NCBI GenBank assembly: GCA_949282555.1
Contig: CASDPK010000016.1
Span: 1 to 48,975 of the forward strand
Length of the DNA stretch: 48,975 bases
Direction: 5' to 3'
Source: an uncultured Lentisphaeraceae bacterium
Lineage (GTDB): Bacteria > Verrucomicrobiota > Kiritimatiellia > RFP12 > DVOR01
Shown here one piece after another: positions 34,147 to 42,634 of the stretch. The notes beneath the pieces were generated by a model. The model had not been told where the DNA came from. It was given only the letters and a program-made list of their open reading frames with translations, and made no database searches. The position numbers were made by a program, and so were the translations under genes. The number at the start of each line of letters is the position of its first letter. Within the stretch, counting starts at the first letter, position 1.

Positions 34147-34917
34147 ATGCAGGATGTTGCCGCCAAGTTGATTTCCATTCGTCCTTTGGCTCAAGGGTAT
34201 AGTGTCTTGACCTTGGAGGCCCCTGCCATTGCGGCGGAGGCTAGTCCGGGACAGTTTGTTCATGTTCGTATTCCGACACTGGAGGCTTCGCGGTTGCGGC
34301 GCCCGTTCAGCATTTACGACGCAGACCCCGCCACGGGGCGCCTCTTCGTGCTGTACAAGGTCGTGGGGTTGGGGACGCGGCATCTTGCGGCCCTTCTGGA
34401 GGGAACGGCGTTGCAGGTGCTTGGCCCGATAGGAACGCCATTCCCGCTGACGCCGGAGGGAACGCCTTACCTGGTCGGTGGAGGATATGGTGTGGCGCCT
34501 TTGTGGTTCTTGGCCACCCGACTCCCGCGCAAGGGGATTTTGTTTGTCGGAGGGCGTACGGCGGCAGACATTTTGGAAACGGAGCGTTTCCGTGAGGCCG
34601 GCTGGGAGGTGCGCATTGCGACCCAGGACGGATCGTTGGGAACGCAAGGACTTGTGACGGCCCCCTTGGATGTTGCATTGAATGAGGGGCAGAAGGCGGA
34701 ATTGTACGCCTGTGGTCCCGATGGAATGCTTCGAGCGGTCGGGGAGCGGGCCATTCGCCATGGCATCAAGGGTTGGCTTTCGTTGGATAAGCACATGGTT
34801 TGCGGCGTTGGGGCTTGCTTGGCGTGTGTGCAACGGGTGCGGACTTCGGAGGGGGAGCGCTTGGCGCGCGTTTGCGTGGATGGGCCGATTTTCGAAGCTC
34901 GGGAAATTGTTTGGTAA
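34147..34917 (+). CDS. pyrK: Dihydroorotate dehydrogenase electron-transfer subunit (PyrK-like)
   Basis: PyrK carries FAD and a [2Fe-2S] cluster and passes electrons from dihydroorotate dehydrogenase B to NAD+. The 256-residue product has an FAD-binding barrel with ASPGQFVHVRI and LRRPFSIYDAD (about 30-60). The nucleotide-binding half has YLVGGGYGVAPLWFLA, and the cluster motif is DKHMVCGVGACLACVQRVRT with a later Cys in ARVCVDGPIF. AGGAG precedes ATG 34147. The catalytic partner pyrD, normally adjacent, is absent from this window, and no other pyrimidine gene is near. A different partner is therefore possible. Confidence 0.88.
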   Translation: MQDVAAKLISIRPLAQGYSVLTLEAPAIAAEASPGQFVHVRIPTLEASRLRRPFSIYDADPATGRLFVLYKVVGLGTRHLAALLEGTALQVLGPIGTPFPLTPEGTPYLVGGGYGVAPLWFLATRLPRKGILFVGGRTAADILETERFREAGWEVRIATQDGSLGTQGLVTAPLDVALNEGQKAELYACGPDGMLRAVGERAIRHGIKGWLSLDKHMVCGVGACLACVQRVRTSEGERLARVCVDGPIFEAREIVW

Positions 34918-34930
34918 CACGGGGTGAATC

Positions 34931-36469
34931 ATGTGGCGCATTGGTGTTTGTCTATTGAGTCTGCTGATCGCATTTCAGCTTCCAGCTGAAGGTGAGGCGT
35001 CTCGCCTTGCGGACAGTGTTCGCTCGGCATTGGAGGTTTCATTTCCTGAGACGCCGGAATTGCGCTTGCATGATGCGCTGGGGAGATTGCGCGTCCATCC
35101 GGATGCTGCGGTTGATTTGGAGACAGTGCGCGCTGCGGCTACGACGCAAAAAGATCCGTCATTGGCTCCGATATTGAATGCGATTGTGCTTTTGGGGCGG
35201 GCGGCCGACGAAGATTTGCAGGGATATCGCACTGGGGTCACGGCCTTTCGGAAGAGTACGGACAACGCACGGTTGTTGGCGCTGGTCGATGTTTCTGACG
35301 CGCTTATGGAGTGCCCAGAATGCGGAGGTCGGGAACCTTGCTCGACTTGCGGCGGTTCGTTGAAGTGCCGGACTTGCGGCGGTAAAGGCTTTGCCCTGCG
35401 GCGGGGCGGTTCAGCATCGCTTTCGACGTCAAAGTCATTGGGGGGCACGTCGCTCGGTTCGTCCGGACAGCGTCGCTTGCGTTGTGCCGCTTGCAAGGGG
35501 ACCGGTAAATGTCCCGCGTGTGGCGGTGTCCGCGAACGGTGCGCCACTTGTCGGGCCAGTGGACGTGTGCCGGATCCAAGGAAGGTGGGAGAGCGGATTG
35601 CCCAATTGGCGGGTATTGCGCAGGAGCATACACAAAAAACGCAGAAACAAGCGTTGGATGCCCGAGAGCAGACGGCGTTGTTGCGGGAGGAGTTGCTCAA
35701 GGTGCAAGGGGTGCTTTCCGATCCATCGGGGGCATTGGCCGTTCTGAATGCTTTGCCTTCAGAGCGAGCGGCCGCGGCGCAGTGGTCGCATCTTTCCGCG
35801 ATTCGAGCGAATTTGGAGGCACTTGTGCGGGAGCGCGATGCGAACAGTGCGCAAAAACAGGCGGCCCGGGCGAACATTCGCGCGGCGATCACCCAAGCAC
35901 AGCGTGCCCAAGATCCGCTGAACGGGATGGCGGTGTTGGTTCCTCTCTTTGAGACATATGCAGATTCCGATGCGTTGCCGGAGGCAAAGACGGCATTTGA
36001 GGGCTTGTTGGCATCTGTGCGAACGCGCCGGGAGGCTCAATACGAGGCCTTGGATGATCGCATTACGGCCATCGCCGCGTTGAAACTTCCGGCAGATCGC
36101 ATCGCCCAGGCGGATGTATGCCTTGCGGATTGGCCGGAGACTTCGCTTCCCAAGGTGGTGCAGGAATATGCGCGCACGGCGGGCAATAAGGAGCTCGCGG
36201 CTTTGGGGAAGGACGAACGTTTGGCAACGCTTCGGGCGCGTTTGGAATCTCTGCGACGAACCGCCGCACAAGAACAGGCGGAGGCGGAAGCCAAGCCGGC
36301 TTGGTGGATTTGGGCGGCTGTCGGAGTGGGGGGCCTTGTGGTGCTCTATTTCCTGTGGTCCATGATTCAAGGCGTGTTGGAGCGTCGGGCCGAGGCGGCT
36401 CGGAAGGCGCGTCAGCGTGCGGCGATTGAGAGCATCCGAAACACCTTTTCGCATCGGCGCGGCCAGTGA
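34931..36469 (+). CDS. Exported protein with DnaJ-type cysteine-rich zinc fingers and C-terminal membrane anchor
   Basis: No full-length family is recognised. The 512-residue product has a signal peptide (IGVCLLSLLIAFQLPAEGEA). From residue 128 to about 210 it has six CxxC pairs, including CRTCGGKG and CAACKGTG, which match the CxxCxGxG repeats of DnaJ. A long charged coiled coil follows, then a membrane helix (WWIWAAVGVGGLVVLYFLW, about 458-478) and a basic cytoplasmic tail. No J domain is present, so it is not DnaJ itself. It lies 13 bases after pyrK in the kinase operon, and both proteins combine zinc fingers, coiled coil and a membrane span. Confidence 0.8.
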   Translation: MWRIGVCLLSLLIAFQLPAEGEASRLADSVRSALEVSFPETPELRLHDALGRLRVHPDAAVDLETVRAAATTQKDPSLAPILNAIVLLGRAADEDLQGYRTGVTAFRKSTDNARLLALVDVSDALMECPECGGREPCSTCGGSLKCRTCGGKGFALRRGGSASLSTSKSLGGTSLGSSGQRRLRCAACKGTGKCPACGGVRERCATCRASGRVPDPRKVGERIAQLAGIAQEHTQKTQKQALDAREQTALLREELLKVQGVLSDPSGALAVLNALPSERAAAAQWSHLSAIRANLEALVRERDANSAQKQAARANIRAAITQAQRAQDPLNGMAVLVPLFETYADSDALPEAKTAFEGLLASVRTRREAQYEALDDRITAIAALKLPADRIAQADVCLADWPETSLPKVVQEYARTAGNKELAALGKDERLATLRARLESLRRTAAQEQAEAEAKPAWWIWAAVGVGGLVVLYFLWSMIQGVLERRAEAARKARQRAAIESIRNTFSHRRGQ

Positions 36470-36523
36470 GTCGGTAAAAGGTGTTGGCCTTGTGCCGAGG
36501 GAGACCTCGCCGGGGAGGCTTGA

Positions 36524-37375
36524 ATGGGACGTTCATCGCGGGTTCTTTGGGAACTGTTGCGTTTGCCAAATTTGTTCACCGTTCCGGGGGACGTTTTGGT
36601 TGGCTGGTGCCTTGCGGGGCAACGTGGCGGCATTCCCGTGTTGGGCATCGTGGCCTCGCTCTGCCTCTACGCTGCGGGGCTGCTCCTAAACGATGTTTGT
36701 GATGCGGCGGTCGATGCGCGAGAGCGTCCCGAGCGTCCCATTCCCTCTGGTCGTGTGAGCCGAAGGACGGTTTTTGCGTGGGCGCTTGGTCTGTCGCTGG
36801 CCGGATTGGTGTTGGCAGGCTCCGGCATTGGAATGGCGGGCATTCTGCTGGCGCTGATTGTGGCCTATGATGGAGGCTTCAAGCGGATTCCTGGCGTGGG
36901 AGTGCTGACGATGGGAGCATGCCGAGGGGTGAATGTGCTGCTGGGAGCCGCGGTTTCTTGGCCGATGGGGGAAATGCCGCGTGGTGGCGGTGTGGCGGCG
37001 GCCGCAATCTTTTTTACGGCCTATATCGTCCTCGTTTCCGTTGTCGCAAAGAATGAGGCCCAGCCAGGGGCGCAGGTTGGTGGGAAAATGCGGACGTTGC
37101 CCCTGTTGATGACGTTGGCTTTGTTGCCGCTTTTTTGGTGGTTTGGACGTGCTCCGGTTTGGCCCGTGGTGCCCGTGGCACTCTTGCTTGTCCCAACGTT
37201 ATTGGCGAGGAAGGGTGTCCCGGCGTTGGTTTCCGGATTGATTCGTCACCTCATTCCGCTTCAACTGCTGTGGTGTTTGGTGGGACTGCCGCAGGATGCG
37301 GTGTTGATCCCAACGTTTCTTGTCTTCTGTTGGGTGGGGGCACTCTTTGCCTCCCGCCGTTATTCCGGCTCGTGA
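36524..37375 (+). CDS. UbiA-family prenyltransferase (EboC-like)
   Basis: An integral membrane prenyltransferase of the UbiA superfamily. The 283-residue product has about eight membrane segments. The first Asp-rich motif is NDVCDAAVDARERPERPIPSGRVS (about 57-80). The second conserved region is AYDGGFKRIPGVGVLTMGACRGVNVLLGA (about 115-143). These match the family that includes EboC, which by memory shares the NDVxDAxxDARERPERPIPSG pattern. GGGGAGG precedes the ATG. It closes the operon begun by the EboB-like gene. The prenyl donor and acceptor are unknown, and menaquinone-type enzymes (MenA, UbiA) are less likely but not excluded. Confidence 0.85.
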   Translation: MGRSSRVLWELLRLPNLFTVPGDVLVGWCLAGQRGGIPVLGIVASLCLYAAGLLLNDVCDAAVDARERPERPIPSGRVSRRTVFAWALGLSLAGLVLAGSGIGMAGILLALIVAYDGGFKRIPGVGVLTMGACRGVNVLLGAAVSWPMGEMPRGGGVAAAAIFFTAYIVLVSVVAKNEAQPGAQVGGKMRTLPLLMTLALLPLFWWFGRAPVWPVVPVALLLVPTLLARKGVPALVSGLIRHLIPLQLLWCLVGLPQDAVLIPTFLVFCWVGALFASRRYSGS

Positions 37376-37458
37376 ATGGCTGATTCGCATTGATGAATGC
37401 GCGCGTGCATGCCTGGGCTCTTCCATATGGGTTGAAATGCCGTGGTGTATCCAGAAAC

Positions 37459-37515
37459 AAGATGCTCCGTAACTCAATGTCCGATACGGAGTCTCCCGAC
37501 TCGAGATACGGAACC
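37459..37515 (-). repeat. Intergenic repeat family, copy C (inverted, partial)
   Basis: Read on the minus strand, 37491-37459 begins CTCCGTATC and ends GCATCTT, aligning with the opening of copies A and B at about 24 of 33 positions. CTCCGTA (37465-37471) and TACGGAG (37485-37491) form a 7-bp stem, and GAGATACGG recurs nearby. It lies in the 249-base gap between the prenyltransferase and GH2 genes. Confidence 0.55.
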
Positions 37516-37573
37516 CTTCCTTTTCTTTCCCTCCGTGCCTTTGCCAGTTGTGCAACGTATCGGTTGTAGCGGT

Positions 37574-37584
37574 TATGTTATACT
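37574..37584 (+). promoter_or_regulatory. -10 element of the GH2 gene
   Basis: TATGTTATACT here is identical to the string before prmA (12306-12316) and contains the -10 box TATACT at 37579-37584. It lies 40 bases before the GH2 start. No clear -35 box is visible, so an upstream-activated or extended -10 promoter is suggested. Confidence 0.5.
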
Positions 37585-37624
37585 GCGAGCGAAACGCCTG
37601 TTTTGGACGAAAGGAATCTTTGCG

Positions 37625-40600
37625 ATGAAAGCTCTTGCCCTGCTTACGGCAATGTCTGCCGCGGTTTGTGTGTATGCTGCGCCGCCGGAGGTGTCTCTTG
37701 CCGGGAATTGGTCGGTGACGCTTTCGGACGGCATGACGGCAAACGTGGCCTTGCCGGGGACTTTGGGTGATGCAAAACTTGGTCCCGCGGCGACAAAGGC
37801 GGTTTACGGGGCACTGACGCCGCGTCACCAATATGTGGGAAAGGCAACGTATACACGCACTTTCACCGTCACACCGGAGATGACGGGGGATTATGAACTC
37901 TTCCTTGAGCGTGTGATGTGGAAAAGCACGGCAACGCTGGATGGGCGGCTTTTGGGGTCGTATGATTCGCTGGCGACGCCGCATTGCTATCTGATCCCGG
38001 CGAAGGCCTTGACGCCGGGCGTGCACACGTTGACGGTGGAGGTGGACAATTCGCTGATCTATCCCATCGGGGAGAAGAGCCACAGTTATGGCGACTCCAT
38101 GCAGACGCGATGGAATGGCATGATCGGCAAGCTGGAGCTCCGGCCGGCCAATCCTTTGAGAAAGGCGCGGGTGTTTGCACCCTTTGGCGATACGGTGACG
38201 GTGCAATTGCCCGAGAGCGTGGAGGCAACGATCACGATCGAGGGCGTGGAGGGCGTCCGTGAGCTGGAGCGTGCCCCCGGGAAGGTGGTTGTGAAGGTGC
38301 CTGGGGCTCGGCCATGGAGTGAGTTTGATCCCCAGCTTTACACGCTCACGCTTCGTTCGGGGACGTGGGAACATCGCATTCGCTTTGGCTTCCGTTCATT
38401 CGAGGTCAAGGGGCGGCAGGTGTACATGAATGGGCGGCCCTTCTTTGTGCGGGGCAACACGGACAATTGCCATTTCCCGCTGACGGGATATCCGGCGATG
38501 GACAAGGCCACGTGGCTCTCCATCTTTTCGAAGCTGAAGGCGGAGGGCGTCAATCAGGTGCGGTGCCACACGTGGGCCACGCCACAGGCGGCCTTCGAGG
38601 CGGCCGACGAGCTGGGACTGCTGATCTCGCCCGAAGTGTTGTGGATCGATGGCTGGATGGTGCGCGACCACAAGTATCTTAAGGGCCTAGGTCGGGGGCC
38701 AAAAGCGGTGGACGACTTTGTCCGCAACGAGCTTTTCCGCATCCTTGACGCCTATGGCAATGCGCCTTCGTTCTTCTCCCTCAGCGTGGGCAATGAGTTG
38801 GGAAGTTCGGATTTTGATCTGTTGGGCAAGTGGATGGAGGCGTGCAAGGCCTACGACGGACGCCATCTGTACGCCGCCTCTTCCGCACGCCGCATTTCCA
38901 AAGGCGATGACTTCCTGGTGACGCACAATTATCCCGGCGTGGGCATGGTGCGCGAGCGGCGCCGCGAAGGCACCGATTGGGACTACGAGGACGTTTACGG
39001 GAGAACCCAATTGCCCACGGTCGCCCACGAAATCGGGCAATGGCCGGTTTTTCCCGTGTTTGACCGTGAAATTCCGAAATATAAGGGGATTCTGCGGCCT
39101 TGGAACCTTGAGGGGTTGCGCGAGAAGAGCGAGCAGGCCGGGGTGCTCCGATTCAATGAGGCTTATGCCAAGGCGTCTCTGATGACCAATCGCTTGATGT
39201 ACAAGGACGAGATTGAGAGTTTCCTTCGCACGCCTTCCTGTGCGGGACTCCAGTTGTTGGGTATTCAGGATTATTCCGGGCAGGGGGAGGCCTTGATCGG
39301 ATGGTTTGACAGTTTCTATGACCGCAAACCGGGGGCCGAACGTGCCGTCCCTGTGGCGAATTATTTTGCCCCGGTGGCTTATCTCGCCCGATTCGCCAAG
39401 TACACATGGACGACGGAAGAGACCTTTACGGCCAAGCTCGTTGTCCATAACTATGGGGAGAAGCCGCTGGTCGGCTCGATTCCGTGGTCGTTTGCCGGGA
39501 AAACCGGAGCGGTTCAAGTGAATGTCCCCGTGGGGGCCGTGCAACAGGTGGGAGAGATCTCCGTGCCGCTGCATGTAAAGGCGCCCGCACGTTATGAATT
39601 GACCTTTGGCAACAATCGGTGGCCGCTTTGGGTTTATCCCTCCGCCATCTCAGAAAAGGTTCCGGAAGGGGTCGTCTTCACAAGTGATCTCGCGGAGGCC
39701 AAAACGGCCATTGCCGCAGGGCGACGTGTCCTTTTTGACGCTTCCGGCTGTGCCGATCCCAAGGCGACGGTGTATTCTTCCTTCACGCCAGTGTATTGGA
39801 GCACCACGTGGTTCCCGGGACAACGCGCGACCACGCTGGGCATGGTCGTGCAGGATAAGAGCCAAGCGTTCGCCCAGTTCCCCACGGAGGATTGGCAGGA
39901 TTGGCAGTGGAAGCATCTGGTCAATGGGGCAAAGACCTTCCGTTTGAGCGGAGCTCCCGAAGACCTTGTGCCGCTGGCCATGCCGGTGGTGGATTTCCAC
40001 AAGCCTGCCTTGGCGGCGCTGTTGTTTGAGGCGAAGGTGGGGGATGCGAAGGTGTTGGTCTCTGGTATCCCGTTGTCCTCCGCGCGTCCCGAGGCGCAGC
40101 AATTGCGGCGTTCGTTGCTCGATTATGTGGCTTCGGATGCGTTCGCTCCCGCAGCGACCATGGACAAGGGTGCCTTTTTCGCCTTGTTCCGAGATCCTCG
40201 TGCGGATCTTGCGCCTCGCCCGGCGGAATATGCGAAAGCGGTGGCCTATTTTGAATGCGCGGCGTTGCTCGGAGAGCGGAACCGCGATGTGCCGTGGTCC
40301 AAGCGGTTGGATCGTGCGGAACTTGCGGCCGGTTCCTACGCGCTTTCCGGGCAAGGCGTTCGGACGTGGGCGGATGGAGATGGCAAATATTGGGTCGGGG
40401 AAGAATTGGTGCTGACATTGACCGGCGTCTCAAACGTTCGCGGAAAACTGTTGGTGCGTTTCCGGGACCCCAATGGGAATGGGCGCACGGCGGAGGGTTC
40501 CTTTGATGGCGGCAGGACGTTCCGAATCCCTCCGCACGCGAAGAGCGCCCAAAACAAGGAAGGGGCTTATTGGCTTACGTTGCCGGTAGACATGGAAGAT

Positions 40601-40693
40601 TTCCTTGATGGAAAGCTGGAGTTGCGAATCCGAAAAACCTCTGGGCCGAATGTGATGATTGACCGTGTGATCCTTCTGCCCAACGAGGGTTGA
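37625..40693 (+). CDS. Secreted GH2-family glycoside hydrolase
   Basis: The 1022-residue product has a signal peptide (KALALLTAMSAAVCVYA) and an N-terminal GH2 sugar-binding domain (SLAGNWSVTL, YTRTFTVTPEMTGDYELFLERVMWKSTATLDG). An immunoglobulin-like domain and a TIM barrel (about 290-560) follow. In the barrel GNELG gives the probable acid/base Glu391, and VAHEIGQWP gives the probable nucleophile Glu469. The HWATP-like segment VRCHTWATPQAAFEAADELGLLISPE is typical of GH2. About 400 further residues form beta-rich domains ending VMIDRVILLP. AAGGAA precedes ATG 37625. Substrate is not readable; beta-galactoside, beta-mannoside and beta-glucuronide are all possible. The next gene encodes a sugar-type ABC permease. 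Confidence 0.88.
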   Translation: MKALALLTAMSAAVCVYAAPPEVSLAGNWSVTLSDGMTANVALPGTLGDAKLGPAATKAVYGALTPRHQYVGKATYTRTFTVTPEMTGDYELFLERVMWKSTATLDGRLLGSYDSLATPHCYLIPAKALTPGVHTLTVEVDNSLIYPIGEKSHSYGDSMQTRWNGMIGKLELRPANPLRKARVFAPFGDTVTVQLPESVEATITIEGVEGVRELERAPGKVVVKVPGARPWSEFDPQLYTLTLRSGTWEHRIRFGFRSFEVKGRQVYMNGRPFFVRGNTDNCHFPLTGYPAMDKATWLSIFSKLKAEGVNQVRCHTWATPQAAFEAADELGLLISPEVLWIDGWMVRDHKYLKGLGRGPKAVDDFVRNELFRILDAYGNAPSFFSLSVGNELGSSDFDLLGKWMEACKAYDGRHLYAASSARRISKGDDFLVTHNYPGVGMVRERRREGTDWDYEDVYGRTQLPTVAHEIGQWPVFPVFDREIPKYKGILRPWNLEGLREKSEQAGVLRFNEAYAKASLMTNRLMYKDEIESFLRTPSCAGLQLLGIQDYSGQGEALIGWFDSFYDRKPGAERAVPVANYFAPVAYLARFAKYTWTTEETFTAKLVVHNYGEKPLVGSIPWSFAGKTGAVQVNVPVGAVQQVGEISVPLHVKAPARYELTFGNNRWPLWVYPSAISEKVPEGVVFTSDLAEAKTAIAAGRRVLFDASGCADPKATVYSSFTPVYWSTTWFPGQRATTLGMVVQDKSQAFAQFPTEDWQDWQWKHLVNGAKTFRLSGAPEDLVPLAMPVVDFHKPALAALLFEAKVGDAKVLVSGIPLSSARPEAQQLRRSLLDYVASDAFAPAATMDKGAFFALFRDPRADLAPRPAEYAKAVAYFECAALLGERNRDVPWSKRLDRAELAAGSYALSGQGVRTWADGDGKYWVGEELVLTLTGVSNVRGKLLVRFRDPNGNGRTAEGSFDGGRTFRIPPHAKSAQNKEGAYWLTLPVDMEDFLDGKLELRIRKTSGPNVMIDRVILLPNEG

Positions 40694-40715
40694 TCAGAGC
40701 GTTTGCGTTCCACCT

Positions 40716-42608
40716 GTGATTATCCTTCCGACGGAGCGAAAAACCTTTCGGGCACGTCTTGTCTTGGGCGTGCTCTATCTCCTGTTGACCTTGGGAGCGG
40801 TGACGATGGTTTGGCCGTTCCTGATCATGCTCACGGGGTCAATGGCGGGGCGGTTTGACTACCATCGCTATTCCCCTGTGCTTCGGTCATTGTGGAACCC
40901 GGAGGATCGCTTTATGCGGGTGCTGGCCTCGTTCCACGGGACCTTCCCGCATGAAACGTTCCCGGACGCTCCGGTGGAGTGGGGGAGCTGGACGGCGTTG
41001 GCGCGTGACACTGAAGGCGTCAAAGCCTTTGTTCAGCCTTGGCTTCAAGGTATGCGTAATCCGGCGACCGCGAAGGCTTGGCGGATCATGGCGCAGGACT
41101 ACGCGGCGTTCAATCGCACGTATGACGTCCGCAATTCCGTTTGCGTGTTTGATGAACGCGATGTGGCCCCTTATGTGCGGAAGGTCTTTGAGGAGCGCAC
41201 GGGAAATCGAGGGTCCGGGCCGGCGCTGGAGGAGTTGAACCGAACGTGGGACATTCGTTACGGCAGTTTTTATGGCATCCGTTTTAGGGCTCAGGCTCGT
41301 GTGCCCCTGCATTATCCCGATTGGGACTGGCCGGAGGACACCAAGACGGAGCTTTGGCAGGCGTTCAAGGCTCACTATCGGGAGTGTGGTGAGGGGCAAC
41401 CGTACACGCGCACACGGCCATATCTTATCGCGCCGCTTTGGGATCGTTGGCGTGCGGCGCGTGAGCTCCCGAAAGCGCGTTTCCCGGGGGAAGCGGATGA
41501 CCCAATGTGGCAGACGTTTGTCCGGACGAGTTATCCGCGGCGGCTTCTGCGAGTGAACGTTTCGCCTGCACTTCAAGCGCAATGGAGCGCCTATCTTGTA
41601 AAGACCTGTCGTTCGCCCGAAGACTATGCGCGTCTTACGGGATACCCACCGCCAAAGGCATTAGGGGAGGTGCCGCTGCGACCTTATGAAAACAGCGTGC
41701 TCTGGCGTGGGTTTGTTGCGACCCTTCCGTATGAGGCCCTTCAGACGACTTCCCCGGAGGAGGCGTGGCAGGCATTCCTTCGGAAGCGTTACGGAACGTT
41801 GGAGGTCCTAAAAGCCGTTTATCGGGATGAACATGGAAAACCATGCGCGGCGACAGATTGGAGAGATATTCCGTTACCGTTGGCGCAGGCATTCGTCGTG
41901 ACTTATGCGTCTTCCGGCTCGAAGTTGTTGTGGCAGGACATCACGGCCAATTATCGAACGGTCTGCGACGTCTTGTTTTTGCGCGGGCGAGCATGGTGGA
42001 ACACGTTGGTGCTTGTTGCCCTTACGATTCTGGCGACGTTGACGGTAAATCCGCTCGCCGCTTACGCGCTATCACGATTCCGTTTGCGCCACACGGAAGG
42101 TATCCTCCTTTTCCTCTTGGCTACGATGGCGTTTCCCGCCGCCGTCACCGCCATTCCCGGCTTTTTGCTCATCCGTGAGCTAGGATTGCTCAATACGTTT
42201 GCGGCGTTGATTCTTCCGACGGTGGCCAACGGGCTTTCCATCTTTGTGTTGAAGGGCTTTTTTGATGCGTTGCCGCGCGAACTCTACGAGGCCGCCACAA
42301 TCGATGGCGCAGGGGAGTGGCAGATTTTCCGCCATATCACCCTGCCCATGACCACGCCAATCCTTGCGGTCAACGCGCTCAACGCGTTCGTTGCCGCCTA
42401 TAATTCTTGGGAGTGGGCGTTGTTGGTTTGCCAGCGACAGAGCCATTGGACGCTATCGGTGTGGCTTTATCAAATGAGCCGACAGTTTGCGGGAAGCCCA
42501 TGGGTCGTGATGGCGGGGTTCGTGTTGGTCTCGATTCCGACGGCGGCGGTGTTCCTGTTGTGTCAACGGGTCATCATGCGCGGCATTGTCCTGCCCTCGA
42601 TGAAGTGA
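40716..42608 (+). CDS. Carbohydrate ABC transporter permease (MalG type) with a large periplasmic insertion
   Basis: The 630-residue product has a first membrane helix (LVLGVLYLLLTLGAVTMVWPFLIML, about 14-40). About 380 hydrophilic residues follow, rich in Arg, Trp and Tyr. The normal permease core begins at about 427: WWNTLVLVALTILATLTVNPLAAYALSRF, the EAA loop EAATIDGAGEWQIFRHITLPM, and a final GIVLPSMK. Ordinary MalG proteins have about 280 residues and a first loop of some 50. The start is GTG 40716 with no clear ribosome site, 22 bases after the GH2 gene. No ATPase, MalF-type partner or binding protein is encoded in this window. Confidence 0.88.
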   Translation: MIILPTERKTFRARLVLGVLYLLLTLGAVTMVWPFLIMLTGSMAGRFDYHRYSPVLRSLWNPEDRFMRVLASFHGTFPHETFPDAPVEWGSWTALARDTEGVKAFVQPWLQGMRNPATAKAWRIMAQDYAAFNRTYDVRNSVCVFDERDVAPYVRKVFEERTGNRGSGPALEELNRTWDIRYGSFYGIRFRAQARVPLHYPDWDWPEDTKTELWQAFKAHYRECGEGQPYTRTRPYLIAPLWDRWRAARELPKARFPGEADDPMWQTFVRTSYPRRLLRVNVSPALQAQWSAYLVKTCRSPEDYARLTGYPPPKALGEVPLRPYENSVLWRGFVATLPYEALQTTSPEEAWQAFLRKRYGTLEVLKAVYRDEHGKPCAATDWRDIPLPLAQAFVVTYASSGSKLLWQDITANYRTVCDVLFLRGRAWWNTLVLVALTILATLTVNPLAAYALSRFRLRHTEGILLFLLATMAFPAAVTAIPGFLLIRELGLLNTFAALILPTVANGLSIFVLKGFFDALPRELYEAATIDGAGEWQIFRHITLPMTTPILAVNALNAFVAAYNSWEWALLVCQRQSHWTLSVWLYQMSRQFAGSPWVVMAGFVLVSIPTAAVFLLCQRVIMRGIVLPSMK

Positions 42609-42634
42609 GCGGACGTTTGTCTTTTTTTGCCGCG

